DNA of 64,000 bases from Rhodanobacter thiooxydans (GCF_021545845.1 NZ_CP088923.1:3844001-3908000); one strand, 5' to 3'; shown: positions 18,794-28,095, counted from the first letter of the stretch. Numbers and translations are program-made. The notes: a model not told the origin generated them from the letters alone.

Positions 18794-19102
18794 ATGAGTA
18801 ATGAGTGTTCGCATGTCAACATGATCCGCGACGTGGTGCCCAGCGCACGGGGTTGCGAGGAATGCCTGAAGATCGGTTCGCCGTGGGTCCACCTGCGGCT
18901 GTGTCGCATCTGTGGCCACGTCGGCTGCTGCGATTCCTCACCGCATCGCCACGCCACCAGGCATTTCCACGCGACCGGCCATCCCATCATCGAGGCCTAT
19001 GACCCGCCCGAAGGCTGGGGTTGGTGTTACGTCGACGAAGTCACGCTGGATTTGTCCGATCGCATGACGCCGCAACGCGGACCCATCCCGCGGTTCGTCT
19101 GA
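18794..19102 (+). CDS. UBP-type zinc-finger protein
   Basis: 102-residue protein made of one UBP-type zinc finger. The Cys/His series is ECSH, CEECLKIGSPWVHLRLCRICGHVGCCDSS, PHRHATRHFHATGHP. ATG 18794 follows an AGGAG ribosome-binding site. Bacterial copies are stand-alone and of unknown role, often near redox or FAD enzymes; they do not imply ubiquitin. A short fragment of another reading frame begins just downstream (19120) and is interrupted by an RHS remnant. Confidence 0.85.
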   Translation: MSNECSHVNMIRDVVPSARGCEECLKIGSPWVHLRLCRICGHVGCCDSSPHRHATRHFHATGHPIIEAYDPPEGWGWCYVDEVTLDLSDRMTPQRGPIPRFV

Positions 19103-19119
19103 TCATCCGCGAGCAGTGA

Positions 19120-19230
19120 ATGACGATGAAGGCGGTCATTCTGGATGACACACGCAAGATCGTCGTCCGGTATGTGCCGGACGCGGAGATGCGCGAAACC
19201 ATCGACGTGCTGCTGCGCATCACCTCGATC
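19120..19230 (+). pseudogene. 5' fragment of an unknown gene
   Basis: An ATG at 19120 (or 19126) opens a plausible coding start (MKAVILDDTRKIVVRYVPDA), 17 bases after the zinc-finger gene stop. After about 35 codons the sequence enters the antisense of an RHS repeat region. It is probably a gene truncated by insertion. No family recognised. Confidence 0.35.
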
Positions 19231-19239
19231 GCGATTTGG

Positions 19240-19722
19240 GGGAAATTGTCCCTGACACGAATAGCACTGGTCGTCGTAGCCGAAATCCTGACTCATGATG
19301 CCGTCGATGCCGTTGCTAAGGCCGACGAGCCGGTTGGCGGCATCGTAGCTGAAGCCCAGGTTCTCCACCGCCGGCGCGTAGATGCCGGTCAACCGGCCGT
19401 CCGTGTCGTAGCTGAGCGTATTGCTCAGCCCGTTGCTCGCCGTCCAGCCGACCAGCGCGCTATCCATCGGTCGCCAGGTCACAGCGCTCGCGGCAGTGAG
19501 CTGGGTGCTGCCAATCGTGAAGGTGATGCCGGATACCGCACCATTGGTATAGCTGTGAATCGCCTGATGGCCGTCGGGATAGGTCACCGCTGCGAGATGA
19601 CCCACGGCGTCACAACCGTAGCCCAAGGAGTAGGTAGTGCCGTTGATCGAGAAACCGCGTCCCGCGATTCAGCTCTCGGGCGTGTGGGTGTAGGCCGTCG
19701 CGCCGGTGGCATCGCTATCTAC
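19240..19722 (-). pseudogene. RHS/YD-repeat protein remnant
   Basis: The minus-strand frame reads RHS-type YD repeats: SLGYGCDAVGHLAAVTYPDG, LSYDTDGRLTGI and FSYDAANRLVGLSNG. The same frame upstream (DATGATAYTHTPES) is cut by an in-frame TGA at about 19669, and the 5' and 3' parts of the usually very large RHS gene are absent. It is a decayed fragment of a contact-toxin or wall-associated RHS gene lying inside the accessory region. Confidence 0.7.
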
Positions 19723-19845
19723 CCCTCGACACTGCTCTGGAAGAACAAGCGCGTGCCTATCGACCCCAGCGGCGAAATGGTGACCCGGGTTTCGGCACGC
19801 AACATCTTGCGTTGTGATGCAATAACTTTCGTGCTAAAAGCGGGT

Positions 19846-19860
19846 CCGGAGGTCCTCCGG
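19846..19860 (+). promoter_or_regulatory. Palindrome burying the ribosome-binding site of the GntR gene
   Basis: CCGGAGGTCCTCCGG is a 7+1+7 palindrome directly abutting the ATG at 19861. Its left arm contains the Shine-Dalgarno GGAGG. It could serve as a translation-limiting hairpin or a regulator binding site. Confidence 0.45.
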
Positions 19861-20481
19861 ATGGATTCCAAGAGTGCATTCGTGTACGGACAGGTCAGGC
19901 GCGCCCTGCAGTCGGGACGCTACGCACCTGGGCAGCGGATCGATCCGGCCCGGCTCGCCGCAGAGTTCAATACCAGCCCCACACCGGTTCGATTCGCGCT
20001 GTACCGCATGGTCGGCGAAGGCACGGTCGCCGACCATGCCCGCGACGGACTGCACGTGCCGTTACTCAACGAGGTCGCATTGCGCAACCTCTACGACTGG
20101 ATGGAGCGACTGTTGCTGATGGCATGCGATATCGGCGAGGTGCCGACATTCCAGAAGGTCGAAAAACCGGAGTCCGTGACCGCCGACGACGATCTGGTGA
20201 AGCTGACGTGGCAGCTGTTCGATGCGATCGCCCGCGCGACAGCCCACGAACCCCTGCACCATGCGGTGAAGCGAGCCAACGACCGGCTGGCACCGATACG
20301 ACGGGCCAAACAGGAATTGCTTGAGCACACAGGCGAAGAACTTTCGCAGTTGAGCCGGCACTGGCTCATGCGCGACATGCCCTCCCTGAAGTCCGCACTG
20401 CGCGACTATCACGAGCGCCGCAAGCAGCTCGTCCCGTGCATCGTGGCCCTGCTCAGCGACCGCAGCAATCACCTCCACTAG
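19861..20481 (+). CDS. GntR-family regulator of the lasso peptide locus
   Basis: 206-residue protein. Residues 1-65 are a GntR winged helix: FVYGQVRRALQSGRYAPGQRID, RLAAEFNTSPTPVRFALYRMVGEG and the wing. The rest is an all-helical FCD/UxuR-like effector domain (LYDWMERLLLMACDIGE, LFDAIARATAH). It lies 170 bases upstream of the lasso precursor in the same orientation, making it the obvious candidate regulator. The ATG at 19861 directly follows a palindrome that includes its ribosome-binding site. Effector unknown. Confidence 0.78.
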   Translation: MDSKSAFVYGQVRRALQSGRYAPGQRIDPARLAAEFNTSPTPVRFALYRMVGEGTVADHARDGLHVPLLNEVALRNLYDWMERLLLMACDIGEVPTFQKVEKPESVTADDDLVKLTWQLFDAIARATAHEPLHHAVKRANDRLAPIRRAKQELLEHTGEELSQLSRHWLMRDMPSLKSALRDYHERRKQLVPCIVALLSDRSNHLH

Positions 20482-20651
20482 CGCGCATCAGCCGAAGAAG
20501 CGTCGAAGCAGAGTCCGTCATGACAAGGACGGCCATCACGCCCCCGGATAATTATCGGATAACAACGCAATAATCATTTGAAAATCAAAATCTCCGCCTC
20601 CTACGCTGCTTGCGTCATGGGACTGCCATGACGCGAACGTAGGAGATCGAG
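20482..20651 (+). promoter_or_regulatory. Lasso operon promoter/leader with two dyads
   Basis: This AT-rich stretch precedes the lasso precursor. It contains the perfect 10-base palindrome GATAATTATC (20547-20556) inside a longer imperfect dyad, and a 9-base inverted repeat GCGTCATGG/CCATGACGC with a five-base loop (20612-20634) in the presumed leader. AGGAG at 20641 is the precursor's ribosome-binding site. The first dyad is a candidate GntR operator. Confidence 0.5.
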
Positions 20652-20801
20652 ATGGATACGAACGAGAACATCTGCAGCAATACGCAGGACGATGTCATCG
20701 AGCTCGGCATCGCCAGTGTCGAGACCAAGGGTGGCAGTGGCCCGATCGAACCGAGTGGCGGACCCGGCCTGCCGTTGATCCCGGGGATTTCCGAGGAGTA
20801 A
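20652..20801 (+). CDS. Lasso peptide precursor (A), 49 aa
   Basis: A 49-codon gene with an AGGAG ribosome-binding site six bases before its ATG. The 26-residue leader ends in ELGIASVETK, with the conserved Thr two residues before the cleavage point. The 23-residue core begins with Gly and reads GGSGPIE, so the only acidic residue in ring range is Glu7, giving a Gly1-Glu7 macrolactam. The tail is rich in Pro and Gly, lacks aromatic plug residues and ends Glu-Glu. The B and C genes follow directly. Seven-residue rings are known from the xanthomonins of Xanthomonas. The final mature length is not known, since C-terminal trimming is common. Confidence 0.85.
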   Translation: MDTNENICSNTQDDVIELGIASVETKGGSGPIEPSGGPGLPLIPGISEE

Positions 20802-20850
20802 TCGCTTCGGGGCGCGCACCGTGGTGCGCGCCCTACTCGAGGAACGGACG

Positions 20851-21537
20851 ATGCACTATCGCCTCAGGGAAAATCTCTCGTGCTGTGACGTCGACGGACA
20901 CCTGATTTTTCTCGACGTTGCGCAAGATCGGTACTTCAAGCTGACTGGCACCCTTGAGAGGGCCATGCGACGCTTCCAGGTACATGAAGATATCGCCCCC
21001 ACGCTAGTGGAGGGTCTTGCAGCCGCACAGATACTGGTCGAGGCGCCGAACCCAAAAACACGTGCTGCAAGAGCGAGCATCCTGCGCCCGACTTGCAGTG
21101 CGATCGAGCAACCCATCACGTTTGCCAGTCAACGGATCAGTATGGCCATCGTCGTCGAAGTTATGGCTATCGTCTGGTCGACCCGTCGCCATTTGAAGAC
21201 TCGCACACTCAAAACGAATCTCGACGAAGCCAGCGCCTACCGCAACAGAAAAACATGCGTACGCGGAGACGCTACGCCCGCCGCTGATGAAGGCAAGCTG
21301 CTCCAGGCAAGCGGGCAATTCGCTCGTGCGCGCCGCTATGCGCCTATCGAGCCAATCTGCCTCCTGGATTCCTTGTCCATGCTCCGGTTCCTTTCGCGGC
21401 GGGGGCTGTCGGCAAACATCGTTTTCGGCGTGACACCGGAACCCTTCGCAGCACATTGCTGGATACAAGCCGGCGACATGGTCCTGAATGAAACACTCTT
21501 CGACACTCATGCATACACCCCCATCAGGCTGGTCTGA
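20851..21537 (+). CDS. Lasso peptide biosynthesis B protein (RRE plus leader protease)
   Basis: 228-residue fused B protein. Residues about 1-75 resemble the PqqD-like leader-recognition element (RRE; LIFLDVAQDRYFKLTG). The C-terminal part is a transglutaminase-like cysteine protease with CLLDSLSMLRFLSRRG (nucleophile Cys), FAAHCWIQAGD (His, and Asp two residues after Gly) and VLNE. It removes the leader before cyclisation. Start ATG 20851 has GAGGAA upstream. The stop overlaps the C gene start (TGATG), implying translational coupling. The region between the two domains is unusually basic. Confidence 0.88.
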   Translation: MHYRLRENLSCCDVDGHLIFLDVAQDRYFKLTGTLERAMRRFQVHEDIAPTLVEGLAAAQILVEAPNPKTRAARASILRPTCSAIEQPITFASQRISMAIVVEVMAIVWSTRRHLKTRTLKTNLDEASAYRNRKTCVRGDATPAADEGKLLQASGQFARARRYAPIEPICLLDSLSMLRFLSRRGLSANIVFGVTPEPFAAHCWIQAGDMVLNETLFDTHAYTPIRLV

Positions 21538-23303
21538 TGAAATACCGTTACATCATCCTGCTCGGCGGAAGATTGAACCGGAATGCCGACTACATGCCAC
21601 AGCTGGGCACGCTCCTGCGCGCTGCGGGAATGACCTGCAAGCTTGAATCAGCGTCGGTCAGGGTCTTCGCTTCCACAGATGTCCCTACCCTTGCGATACC
21701 CGGGCACGGTCTGCTTATTGGCCAAGTTTTCGCCAAAGACGGCCAGCCCATCTCACAACCTCTGGATATCGATGGTTCGGCACGCGAACTCACCAGGCGC
21801 CTGCTGCAAGACACTTGGGGCAACTATGTCGCCATTTTTGGCGACCGCGACAATATCTCGGCGATCACTCTGCTACGCGATCCTTCTGGCGCCGTGCCCT
21901 GCGTCTATTCGCTCGCCGATGGCGAAGGCTTCATCACTTCGGACATCAGCCTCGCAGTCGATCTGGGGCTCTATCGCAGGGAGGTAAACTGGCAGGCCAT
22001 CGCACACGGCCTCACCTTTCCCTACCTCAAGACGGCGCGTACGGCACTGCAGCGCGTCAGTGAATTGCTTCCAGGCTGCGTGCTGACCTGTCTGGGAAGG
22101 GATGTTTCGGTTCGCTCCGCATGGTCGCCCTGGCGCTTCGTGGAAAAGGGCGTCCGGCACGAGGATCATCGTGTAGCAGCCGAAGATGTCGGAGCCGCCG
22201 TATCCAGCGCGGTCAAGTCTTTATCCACGGGTGACGATAGGTTTTTGGTCGAGCTGTCGGGCGGACTGGATTCCTCCATCGTTGCCATATGTCTGCGCCA
22301 TGCTTTGCTGCGTGCCACTTTCTGCACGCTGGTCATGCCCGTGGCCGGAACCGACGAGCGCTCATACGCCCGGCTGGTAACGGAAGCATTGGGGCAGGGA
22401 CTCTTCTCGGTGGAAATCGGGTTCGACAATGTCCACCTCGAATTTCCCGTGCCCCGCTCGTCCGTCTTGCCCACGATCGGAATGCTACAACACGTCATCA
22501 ACGGTGCATGGGAAGCCGCGGGCAACCGATATGGCGTGGACGGCTTCTTCTCGGGTGCCGGTGGCGATACCGTCTTCTGCTACCTGAAGACCGCCGCACC
22601 TGCCGCCGACGCGTTCCTGGAACGTGGCGTCAGAGCAGGCATTGCTGCCATCGGGAACCTCGCCACCCTTCACCGATGTACGGTCTTCAAGGCCGGCCGA
22701 TTGACGCTCAAGAAAGTGGTGCGTCGGCCACGTGCGACCTGGAAAGAAGATCGCACACTGCTAAACCCCGCCTGCGCGGCACCAACCTCGGAGCATCATC
22801 CCTGGATGGATGCACCATCGAGTGCACTGCCCGGCGATCACGAGAAAATTCATGACCTTATCGGGAATCAGCTATTCAGGGATGCCGGGCTACGCGGCCT
22901 GGAGCGCTCCATGCACTTTCCATTGCTGTCTCAACCGGTCATGGAGGCATGCCTCAAAGTACCATCCTGGATGTGGATCGCCGACGGTCGAAATCGCGCC
23001 ATCGCCCGCCAAGCCTTTGCCGACCGCCTGCCGCAAGCCATTCTCGATCGACGCAGCAAAGGCTCGTACACAGGACACATGGCGGGTGTCTATACGCGTA
23101 ACAAACGGAAGATTCGCGAGTTCCTTGAGGAAGGACAGCTCTGCGCACATGACCTGCTCGACCGCCCTGCCCTGGCGAATTTCTTCGCCAAGGAGCTCAC
23201 CTCCAGAGACCTGTCGTTTCTTCGCATCTTCGACCTGTGTGCAGTCGAGAACTGGACACGTCAACAAAGTCACGGGCCATCGTGGGCGCTCACGCCAAAA
23301 TGA
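21537..23303 (+). CDS. Lasso cyclase (C), asparagine synthetase-like
   Basis: 588-residue asparagine-synthase homolog. The ATP-pyrophosphatase loop LSGGLDSSIVA lies near residue 240, with a second conserved acidic region at FFSGAGGD. The N-terminal glutaminase-like domain lacks a leading Cys (starts MKYRYIILLGG), as expected for lasso cyclases, which adenylate the ring Asp/Glu and close the amide with Gly1. It is coupled to the B gene by TGATG. Its 3' end overlaps the convergent isopeptidase gene by 34 bases. No D-type ABC exporter gene follows. Confidence 0.9.
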   Translation: MKYRYIILLGGRLNRNADYMPQLGTLLRAAGMTCKLESASVRVFASTDVPTLAIPGHGLLIGQVFAKDGQPISQPLDIDGSARELTRRLLQDTWGNYVAIFGDRDNISAITLLRDPSGAVPCVYSLADGEGFITSDISLAVDLGLYRREVNWQAIAHGLTFPYLKTARTALQRVSELLPGCVLTCLGRDVSVRSAWSPWRFVEKGVRHEDHRVAAEDVGAAVSSAVKSLSTGDDRFLVELSGGLDSSIVAICLRHALLRATFCTLVMPVAGTDERSYARLVTEALGQGLFSVEIGFDNVHLEFPVPRSSVLPTIGMLQHVINGAWEAAGNRYGVDGFFSGAGGDTVFCYLKTAAPAADAFLERGVRAGIAAIGNLATLHRCTVFKAGRLTLKKVVRRPRATWKEDRTLLNPACAAPTSEHHPWMDAPSSALPGDHEKIHDLIGNQLFRDAGLRGLERSMHFPLLSQPVMEACLKVPSWMWIADGRNRAIARQAFADRLPQAILDRRSKGSYTGHMAGVYTRNKRKIREFLEEGQLCAHDLLDRPALANFFAKELTSRDLSFLRIFDLCAVENWTRQQSHGPSWALTPK

Positions 23304-25507
23304 TGTTTTGCAGCCTTCTCCATTTCGCGCCAGATGCGATATTGCCCTGCTTTTTCCGGACTTGGGTCCTCATACCCCTGCAGCCAGAAGCGGAACCAAT
23401 CGACGTTGCGTTCGTACACTGCCAGCTTATGTCGCGGCTGGTATTTGATATGTGTCTCGTACGGGAATACGTACATATCAGCCTGATGTCTACGCATCAA
23501 CGGTATCGCATAGTCCAAGGTATCCAGGTATTCCTTCTCGGGAACCTGGAACAGGATCGGTGCCTTGATTCTGTCGAACTGATATGCGGGCGAGATTTCT
23601 TTCCATCGCTCAGGCGTTTCGTTCGGCGTGCCGAGCTGCCAAAATTTCCTAAAACTGGAACGAAAGGAATCTCGCAAGCTATTGAACAGATAATAGGTCG
23701 GCGTCACCAAGCCACTGCTGACAGACGCGGCGCTCACCACATCCGAATGTGCCAGCGTCCACATCGTCACCTCGCTGCCGTGGCTGAGTCCGCCCATGCC
23801 GACACGCGTTCGATCGATGCGCCCTTCTGCGGACAGACGCTTCACGACACTCTCGACGGCCGCGGGTCCCTGATTGTCATTGGCAACGGCATCGAGGTTA
23901 GCCCCTGGGAGCTCGTTGATACACAAAGCCGAGATCCCATCCTCGGCCAAGGTGGTAAGCGGCCATTCGTCACCTTTCCCCCCACGCAGAAAGCCTTCAC
24001 AGGTATAGAACGTCACGAACAACGGCGGCGGATGGCCGGCACTCGCTCCCCGCACTTCGAAAAGCTGGCCGGTGAACTCTCGTCCCTGCGCATCCTTCCA
24101 GCGGATCGGTTTTGCCGGCACCGTAGCCGCGATATCCGCGTCCAAGCCCTTGTTGGGTGCGAACAGGATTCGCCGGCGCCCGCTCTTCACATCGATCGCC
24201 TCGAGACGTGGCGGATGATCGGCTTCGGCAGCCACACACACCAGTGTGTCGGACGACAGCGCACAAGGGATATCCCAGAAGCGCTGGCTTCCACTGACAA
24301 GCCCCTGCGAAAGCACGATCGGCCGCACCTTGCCCGTTACGACATTCCATCCGTAAATGAACTGGGCATGCCCCATGCCATAATCAGCAATCGTGAAAAG
24401 GACCTCGTCGCTCCCGGATCGCCACTGGATATCCGTGATGTTCTTGTGGCGGCATAGCTCGGCCGTACAGTAGATCGGTTGCGACGCATGCCTGTCCGCC
24501 AGCATGGTGAGCTCGACATACCGACTTTCAAACAGCCCCTTGTCCTTGTGTCCAGGCAATAGCACCGCGATGCGTCCATCGTCTGGATGCTGGGTTATCT
24601 GGTAGCGCTGCGGTCGCAGCGCATTCCAGATCTTGACGGGCGCCACCGGCAAATCGGGCGAAAGATCGGCCGGCGTCAGCCGGAGCGCCGGATGCTCCGA
24701 TGTGAGCAGATCCCGGGTTGTCATCGTTGCCAGATCGACGGCCTTCCAGCGGTCTGGCACCTCTTCCAGCAAGGGCCCGATTGCGGTCCACCCCTCTACT
24801 CCGGGTATCGCCAAGTACCGTCGCGTAGTCGGTCGCCCATTGAGTACACTCTGTCGAAACAGTCCGTCGTCAATATTCACCGTGTCATCGATGCGGATGC
24901 CGCGATCGTATTCGGAATCTTCCGCAGCGATAACCTCTTCCCGTGTCGCGCCGACGCTGTACATCAGTTTTCGGCCATCTCTGCTCAGCGTGAAATCCCG
25001 CACGTCCGCCGGATCTGCCGTCACCGCACGAGCTCCGGAGCCGTCCGCTGCCGCACGCCAGACAGCGACGCGGCCATTGAAGAGCGCGCGGTAGTAGATC
25101 CATTTTCCGTCCGGCGGCCAGACTGCCGGCGATGGGAGCACGGTTCCGTTGACGTACTGGAGCAACGGCATGCCCCCATCCGCGACGCGGAGCGGCGGAG
25201 CTTTCCCATCCACGCCCTGTACATACCAAGTAGTGTCGTACGTGTTGCGCTCGACCGAAGCACGCTCAGACCGGAAAGCCACGTACCGTCCATCGGGCGA
25301 GATCGCTGGATTGCCCAGATCGGTCACCTCCAGCAGGCGCCGCGGTGGAATCGTTTCCGCGTGTAGCGATCCTACGACGGCCATCCCCAGCACCGCGAAT
25401 GCGAGTACCGAAGCCCAATGCACGGGGCGTTTTCGGGTTTTTGAGGCATATACACGCATACGTACCATCGCGGCCACGCACGGGGCCGGTTGACGAAAAA
25501 GCTTCAT
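23270..25507 (-). CDS. Lasso peptide isopeptidase (S9 prolyl-oligopeptidase type)
   Basis: 745-residue S9-family serine hydrolase of the AtxE2-like lasso isopeptidase group. An N-terminal signal peptide (ending SLHAET) exports it. Then comes a beta-propeller-like region (NPAISPDGRYVAFRSER, WPPDGKWIYYRA). The C-terminal alpha/beta-hydrolase domain carries GGLSHGSEV (nucleophile Ser) and ETHIKYQPRH (His region). These enzymes reopen the ring amide of the host's own lasso peptide. It is immediately downstream (12 bases) of a TonB-dependent receptor and convergent with the C gene, the classic proteobacterial layout. Confidence 0.87.
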   Translation of the reverse strand: MKLFRQPAPCVAAMVRMRVYASKTRKRPVHWASVLAFAVLGMAVVGSLHAETIPPRRLLEVTDLGNPAISPDGRYVAFRSERASVERNTYDTTWYVQGVDGKAPPLRVADGGMPLLQYVNGTVLPSPAVWPPDGKWIYYRALFNGRVAVWRAAADGSGARAVTADPADVRDFTLSRDGRKLMYSVGATREEVIAAEDSEYDRGIRIDDTVNIDDGLFRQSVLNGRPTTRRYLAIPGVEGWTAIGPLLEEVPDRWKAVDLATMTTRDLLTSEHPALRLTPADLSPDLPVAPVKIWNALRPQRYQITQHPDDGRIAVLLPGHKDKGLFESRYVELTMLADRHASQPIYCTAELCRHKNITDIQWRSGSDEVLFTIADYGMGHAQFIYGWNVVTGKVRPIVLSQGLVSGSQRFWDIPCALSSDTLVCVAAEADHPPRLEAIDVKSGRRRILFAPNKGLDADIAATVPAKPIRWKDAQGREFTGQLFEVRGASAGHPPPLFVTFYTCEGFLRGGKGDEWPLTTLAEDGISALCINELPGANLDAVANDNQGPAAVESVVKRLSAEGRIDRTRVGMGGLSHGSEVTMWTLAHSDVVSAASVSSGLVTPTYYLFNSLRDSFRSSFRKFWQLGTPNETPERWKEISPAYQFDRIKAPILFQVPEKEYLDTLDYAIPLMRRHQADMYVFPYETHIKYQPRHKLAVYERNVDWFRFWLQGYEDPSPEKAGQYRIWREMEKAAKHHFGVSAHDGP

Positions 25508-25519
25508 GTCTGTCTCCCC

Positions 25520-27916
25520 CTACCAGTGCTTGGAAACCGAAACGCTGACGAAGCGTCCGATCGCGGAGTAATTGGTGGCGTCGTACGGCACGGCGGTTGC
25601 CACAGGTGCGCTATAACGTGGAGGTGCGCGATTCAGCAGGTTCTGCACCGACAGCCCGAGCGACACTCCCGAGAGAGCATTAGCACGCTCGCCGATGTCG
25701 TAATTGATCGTGGTGTCCAGCGTGGTGAACGAAGCAGTTTTCTCTGCCACCAGCGCGAAGCGGTTATTCACACCGCTGGTGTAATTGACGAAGCCGGACG
25801 CGCTGAAGCCTCCCGATACCCAAACCGCCCCGATGCGCCCATTGAGCCTGGCCGGATTGAAGACGGTACCGGCGAGTGCATGTTTGGGCTGCCCAGCACT
25901 GGTCGTCTGCGTACTGTCGAGCCAGCTGGCCGATCCGCGCACCGTTAGCCGGCTATCGCCGAGATCGAAGCGGTACGAGCCCGACAAGTCGATGCCCTTG
26001 ATCCGTTGCCGTGCCGCATTCACATATTGGTCGCGGATGATCGCCACCACGTTACCCGGGTCATAGGCAGCACCGGAGAGGTTGTAGAACGCGCTGCCGT
26101 AGACCGCGAGAAGATTCTGTATTTGCGCCGGCGTCGGCGACCGGTCCACGAAATCCGCATAGGCCGGGTTGCTCAGCGCCTGTAGATAGTTGACCGGTTC
26201 GATCACCCGATCGGTGTAGTCGATGTCGAATCGGGTGAGCTCCGCCTCCAGCCCCGGCAGCGCTTCCGGATGCAAGGCCAACGAGGCTGTCCAGATTCGT
26301 GCCCGCTCGGCGTGCAGATCGGCGTTGCCGCCATAGGACATCAGTGCGGTGGCATCGGCGGGACTGCCACTCGCACCCACTGCGGAGGCGCTCCAGAGAA
26401 AAGCGATCTTGTTCTGGTACCGCTGCAGCAACGTAGGTGCCTTGAACGACTTTCCCCAAGAGGCCTTGAGTGTGAAGTCGGCGGTCGGGTCGTAGATTAG
26501 GCCGAATTTCGGCGTGGTCACCCGGCCAAAACTGGCGTAGTCCTCGCCACGCATCGCTGCACTGAATTCCAGCCGGTGGACGCCCGGAACACCCGAGGAA
26601 GGCGAGACGAACGGAAGACCCAACTCGGCGTAGGCGAACCGGGCACGTTCGTCGCCACCGTAGGGGCTGCCGGAGACACTCGGCACATACTGGAATTTAT
26701 CCTTCCGCGACCCGGCTCCAACGGCAAGCCGCGCGTCCCCTCCCCCCACCGAAAACAGAGGGCCTTCGGCACCCACCTCCCAGGAACGGCTTTCGTTGCA
26801 ATAGCAGGTATCGGTAACCAGCCTGTTCCTCGCCGCCGACACCAGATGGCGCGCATCGACGTTCTCGTCCTTGCCATATGTCCCGCCCAGAGTGAGGGTC
26901 CAGTCATGGCGAAGAAAGAACGCGATGCTCGGCGACACCAGCGTGATCGACGTCTCCGGGCTGTAGCGGTAGTACGAACCCTTCTGACTGACATATCGGG
27001 TCATGTTGCGCTCGGTTCTGAGCACATCGAGTCGCAGCTCGGCCACGTCGTCCATCGACTGGTGCACGCTGACAAGGCCGCTGCGCGAATCGCTGGCGTC
27101 GTAGATCGTATACGGCTCGATCAGGTGCCGGGTATAGCTGCGCTGGCTGGCATGGATGGCATCGGCATCGACGTCCTTGAACGTTGCGATCAATCCACCG
27201 CTCGGCCAGGTGGTGCCGGCGGTCGCGTTGTACTCGCGTGTCGCCAATCCGCCATCGGTCGCACCACCATAGCGTGCGCCCAAGGCTACCCCATCGAAGT
27301 CGGACCTCAGGATCACGTTGGCCACACCACCCACCGCATCCGAGCCATACACCGCCGATGCACCGTCCGGGATGATCTCCATGCGCTCGACCGCCGCCAC
27401 GGGGATGGCACTGATGTCAACCGCTTGGGAGAACCCGTCATAGGCCAGGCGGCGCCCGTTGAGCAGGGTCAACGATGCATCGGCGCCAAGCCCGCGCAGG
27501 TTCAACGAAGAGCCACCGGTGAGATCCTGGTTGCCGACGCCGCTGGCAGCGCCGATCACGCCCGGGTTTTGCCCTCCATTGAAGTTCTGCGGCACGCTGC
27601 GGATCACCTCGCCTAGATCGGTGAAACCTTCCTGCCGGATTTGCTCGCTGCCGATGGTGATGACTGGCGACGGCGAGCTGCCGCCGCGGATGCGCGTACC
27701 GGTGACGGTCACGGTCTGCAGGTTGGTTGCTGCTGGCGTCGCGGACTTGTCGGCCGGTTTTTTTGGTTGCGTCTTGGCCGGAGCCTTGGTCACCGGCGCC
27801 CTACCCTGCGCGGCGGTGTCTGTCGTGGCGTCTTGGGCAACGGCCCACCCGTTAGCGCCGGCAGCGGCCGCGAACAAGACGATGGAAATGGCGTTGCGTA
27901 GCGTGTTTGTCTTCAT
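25520..27916 (-). CDS. TonB-dependent receptor, likely lasso peptide importer
   Basis: 798-residue outer-membrane receptor. It has a signal peptide, then a Lys/Pro/Ala-rich segment (QPKKPADKSATPAATN), a plug domain (VTVTGTRIRGG, SLNLRGLGADASLTLLNGRR, VERMEIIPDGASAVYGSDAVGG) and a beta-barrel ending in aromatic Trp (SVSVSKHW). Start ATG 27916 has AAGGGA upstream. It is the first gene of a two-gene operon with the isopeptidase and is divergent from the first XRE regulator. The likely role is re-uptake of the lasso peptide or its cargo, inferred from context. Confidence 0.88.
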   Translation of the reverse strand: MKTNTLRNAISIVLFAAAAGANGWAVAQDATTDTAAQGRAPVTKAPAKTQPKKPADKSATPAATNLQTVTVTGTRIRGGSSPSPVITIGSEQIRQEGFTDLGEVIRSVPQNFNGGQNPGVIGAASGVGNQDLTGGSSLNLRGLGADASLTLLNGRRLAYDGFSQAVDISAIPVAAVERMEIIPDGASAVYGSDAVGGVANVILRSDFDGVALGARYGGATDGGLATREYNATAGTTWPSGGLIATFKDVDADAIHASQRSYTRHLIEPYTIYDASDSRSGLVSVHQSMDDVAELRLDVLRTERNMTRYVSQKGSYYRYSPETSITLVSPSIAFFLRHDWTLTLGGTYGKDENVDARHLVSAARNRLVTDTCYCNESRSWEVGAEGPLFSVGGGDARLAVGAGSRKDKFQYVPSVSGSPYGGDERARFAYAELGLPFVSPSSGVPGVHRLEFSAAMRGEDYASFGRVTTPKFGLIYDPTADFTLKASWGKSFKAPTLLQRYQNKIAFLWSASAVGASGSPADATALMSYGGNADLHAERARIWTASLALHPEALPGLEAELTRFDIDYTDRVIEPVNYLQALSNPAYADFVDRSPTPAQIQNLLAVYGSAFYNLSGAAYDPGNVVAIIRDQYVNAARQRIKGIDLSGSYRFDLGDSRLTVRGSASWLDSTQTTSAGQPKHALAGTVFNPARLNGRIGAVWVSGGFSASGFVNYTSGVNNRFALVAEKTASFTTLDTTINYDIGERANALSGVSLGLSVQNLLNRAPPRYSAPVATAVPYDATNYSAIGRFVSVSVSKHW

Positions 27917-28095
27917 GCTGCGTCCCTTGCTTTCCCCTGATTGGCGCCTTGCCAGTTGCTGCCTAATCACAGGCTTGGATCGCGCTTCTCAGCGCGTACA
28001 AGCCTGCCGCCAGCTAAGCCGCCATGTCTGTCTTCACCCCTCACTGGCTCCGGCTGGATTGCATTTGCACCGGATCGCCAGCAAAAAGCCCCATT

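Noticed and set aside
20678..20801. Lasso core starting at the second Gly
   Set aside because: That would give a six-residue ring, smaller than known lasso rings; the conserved Thr at position -2 also points to the first Gly.
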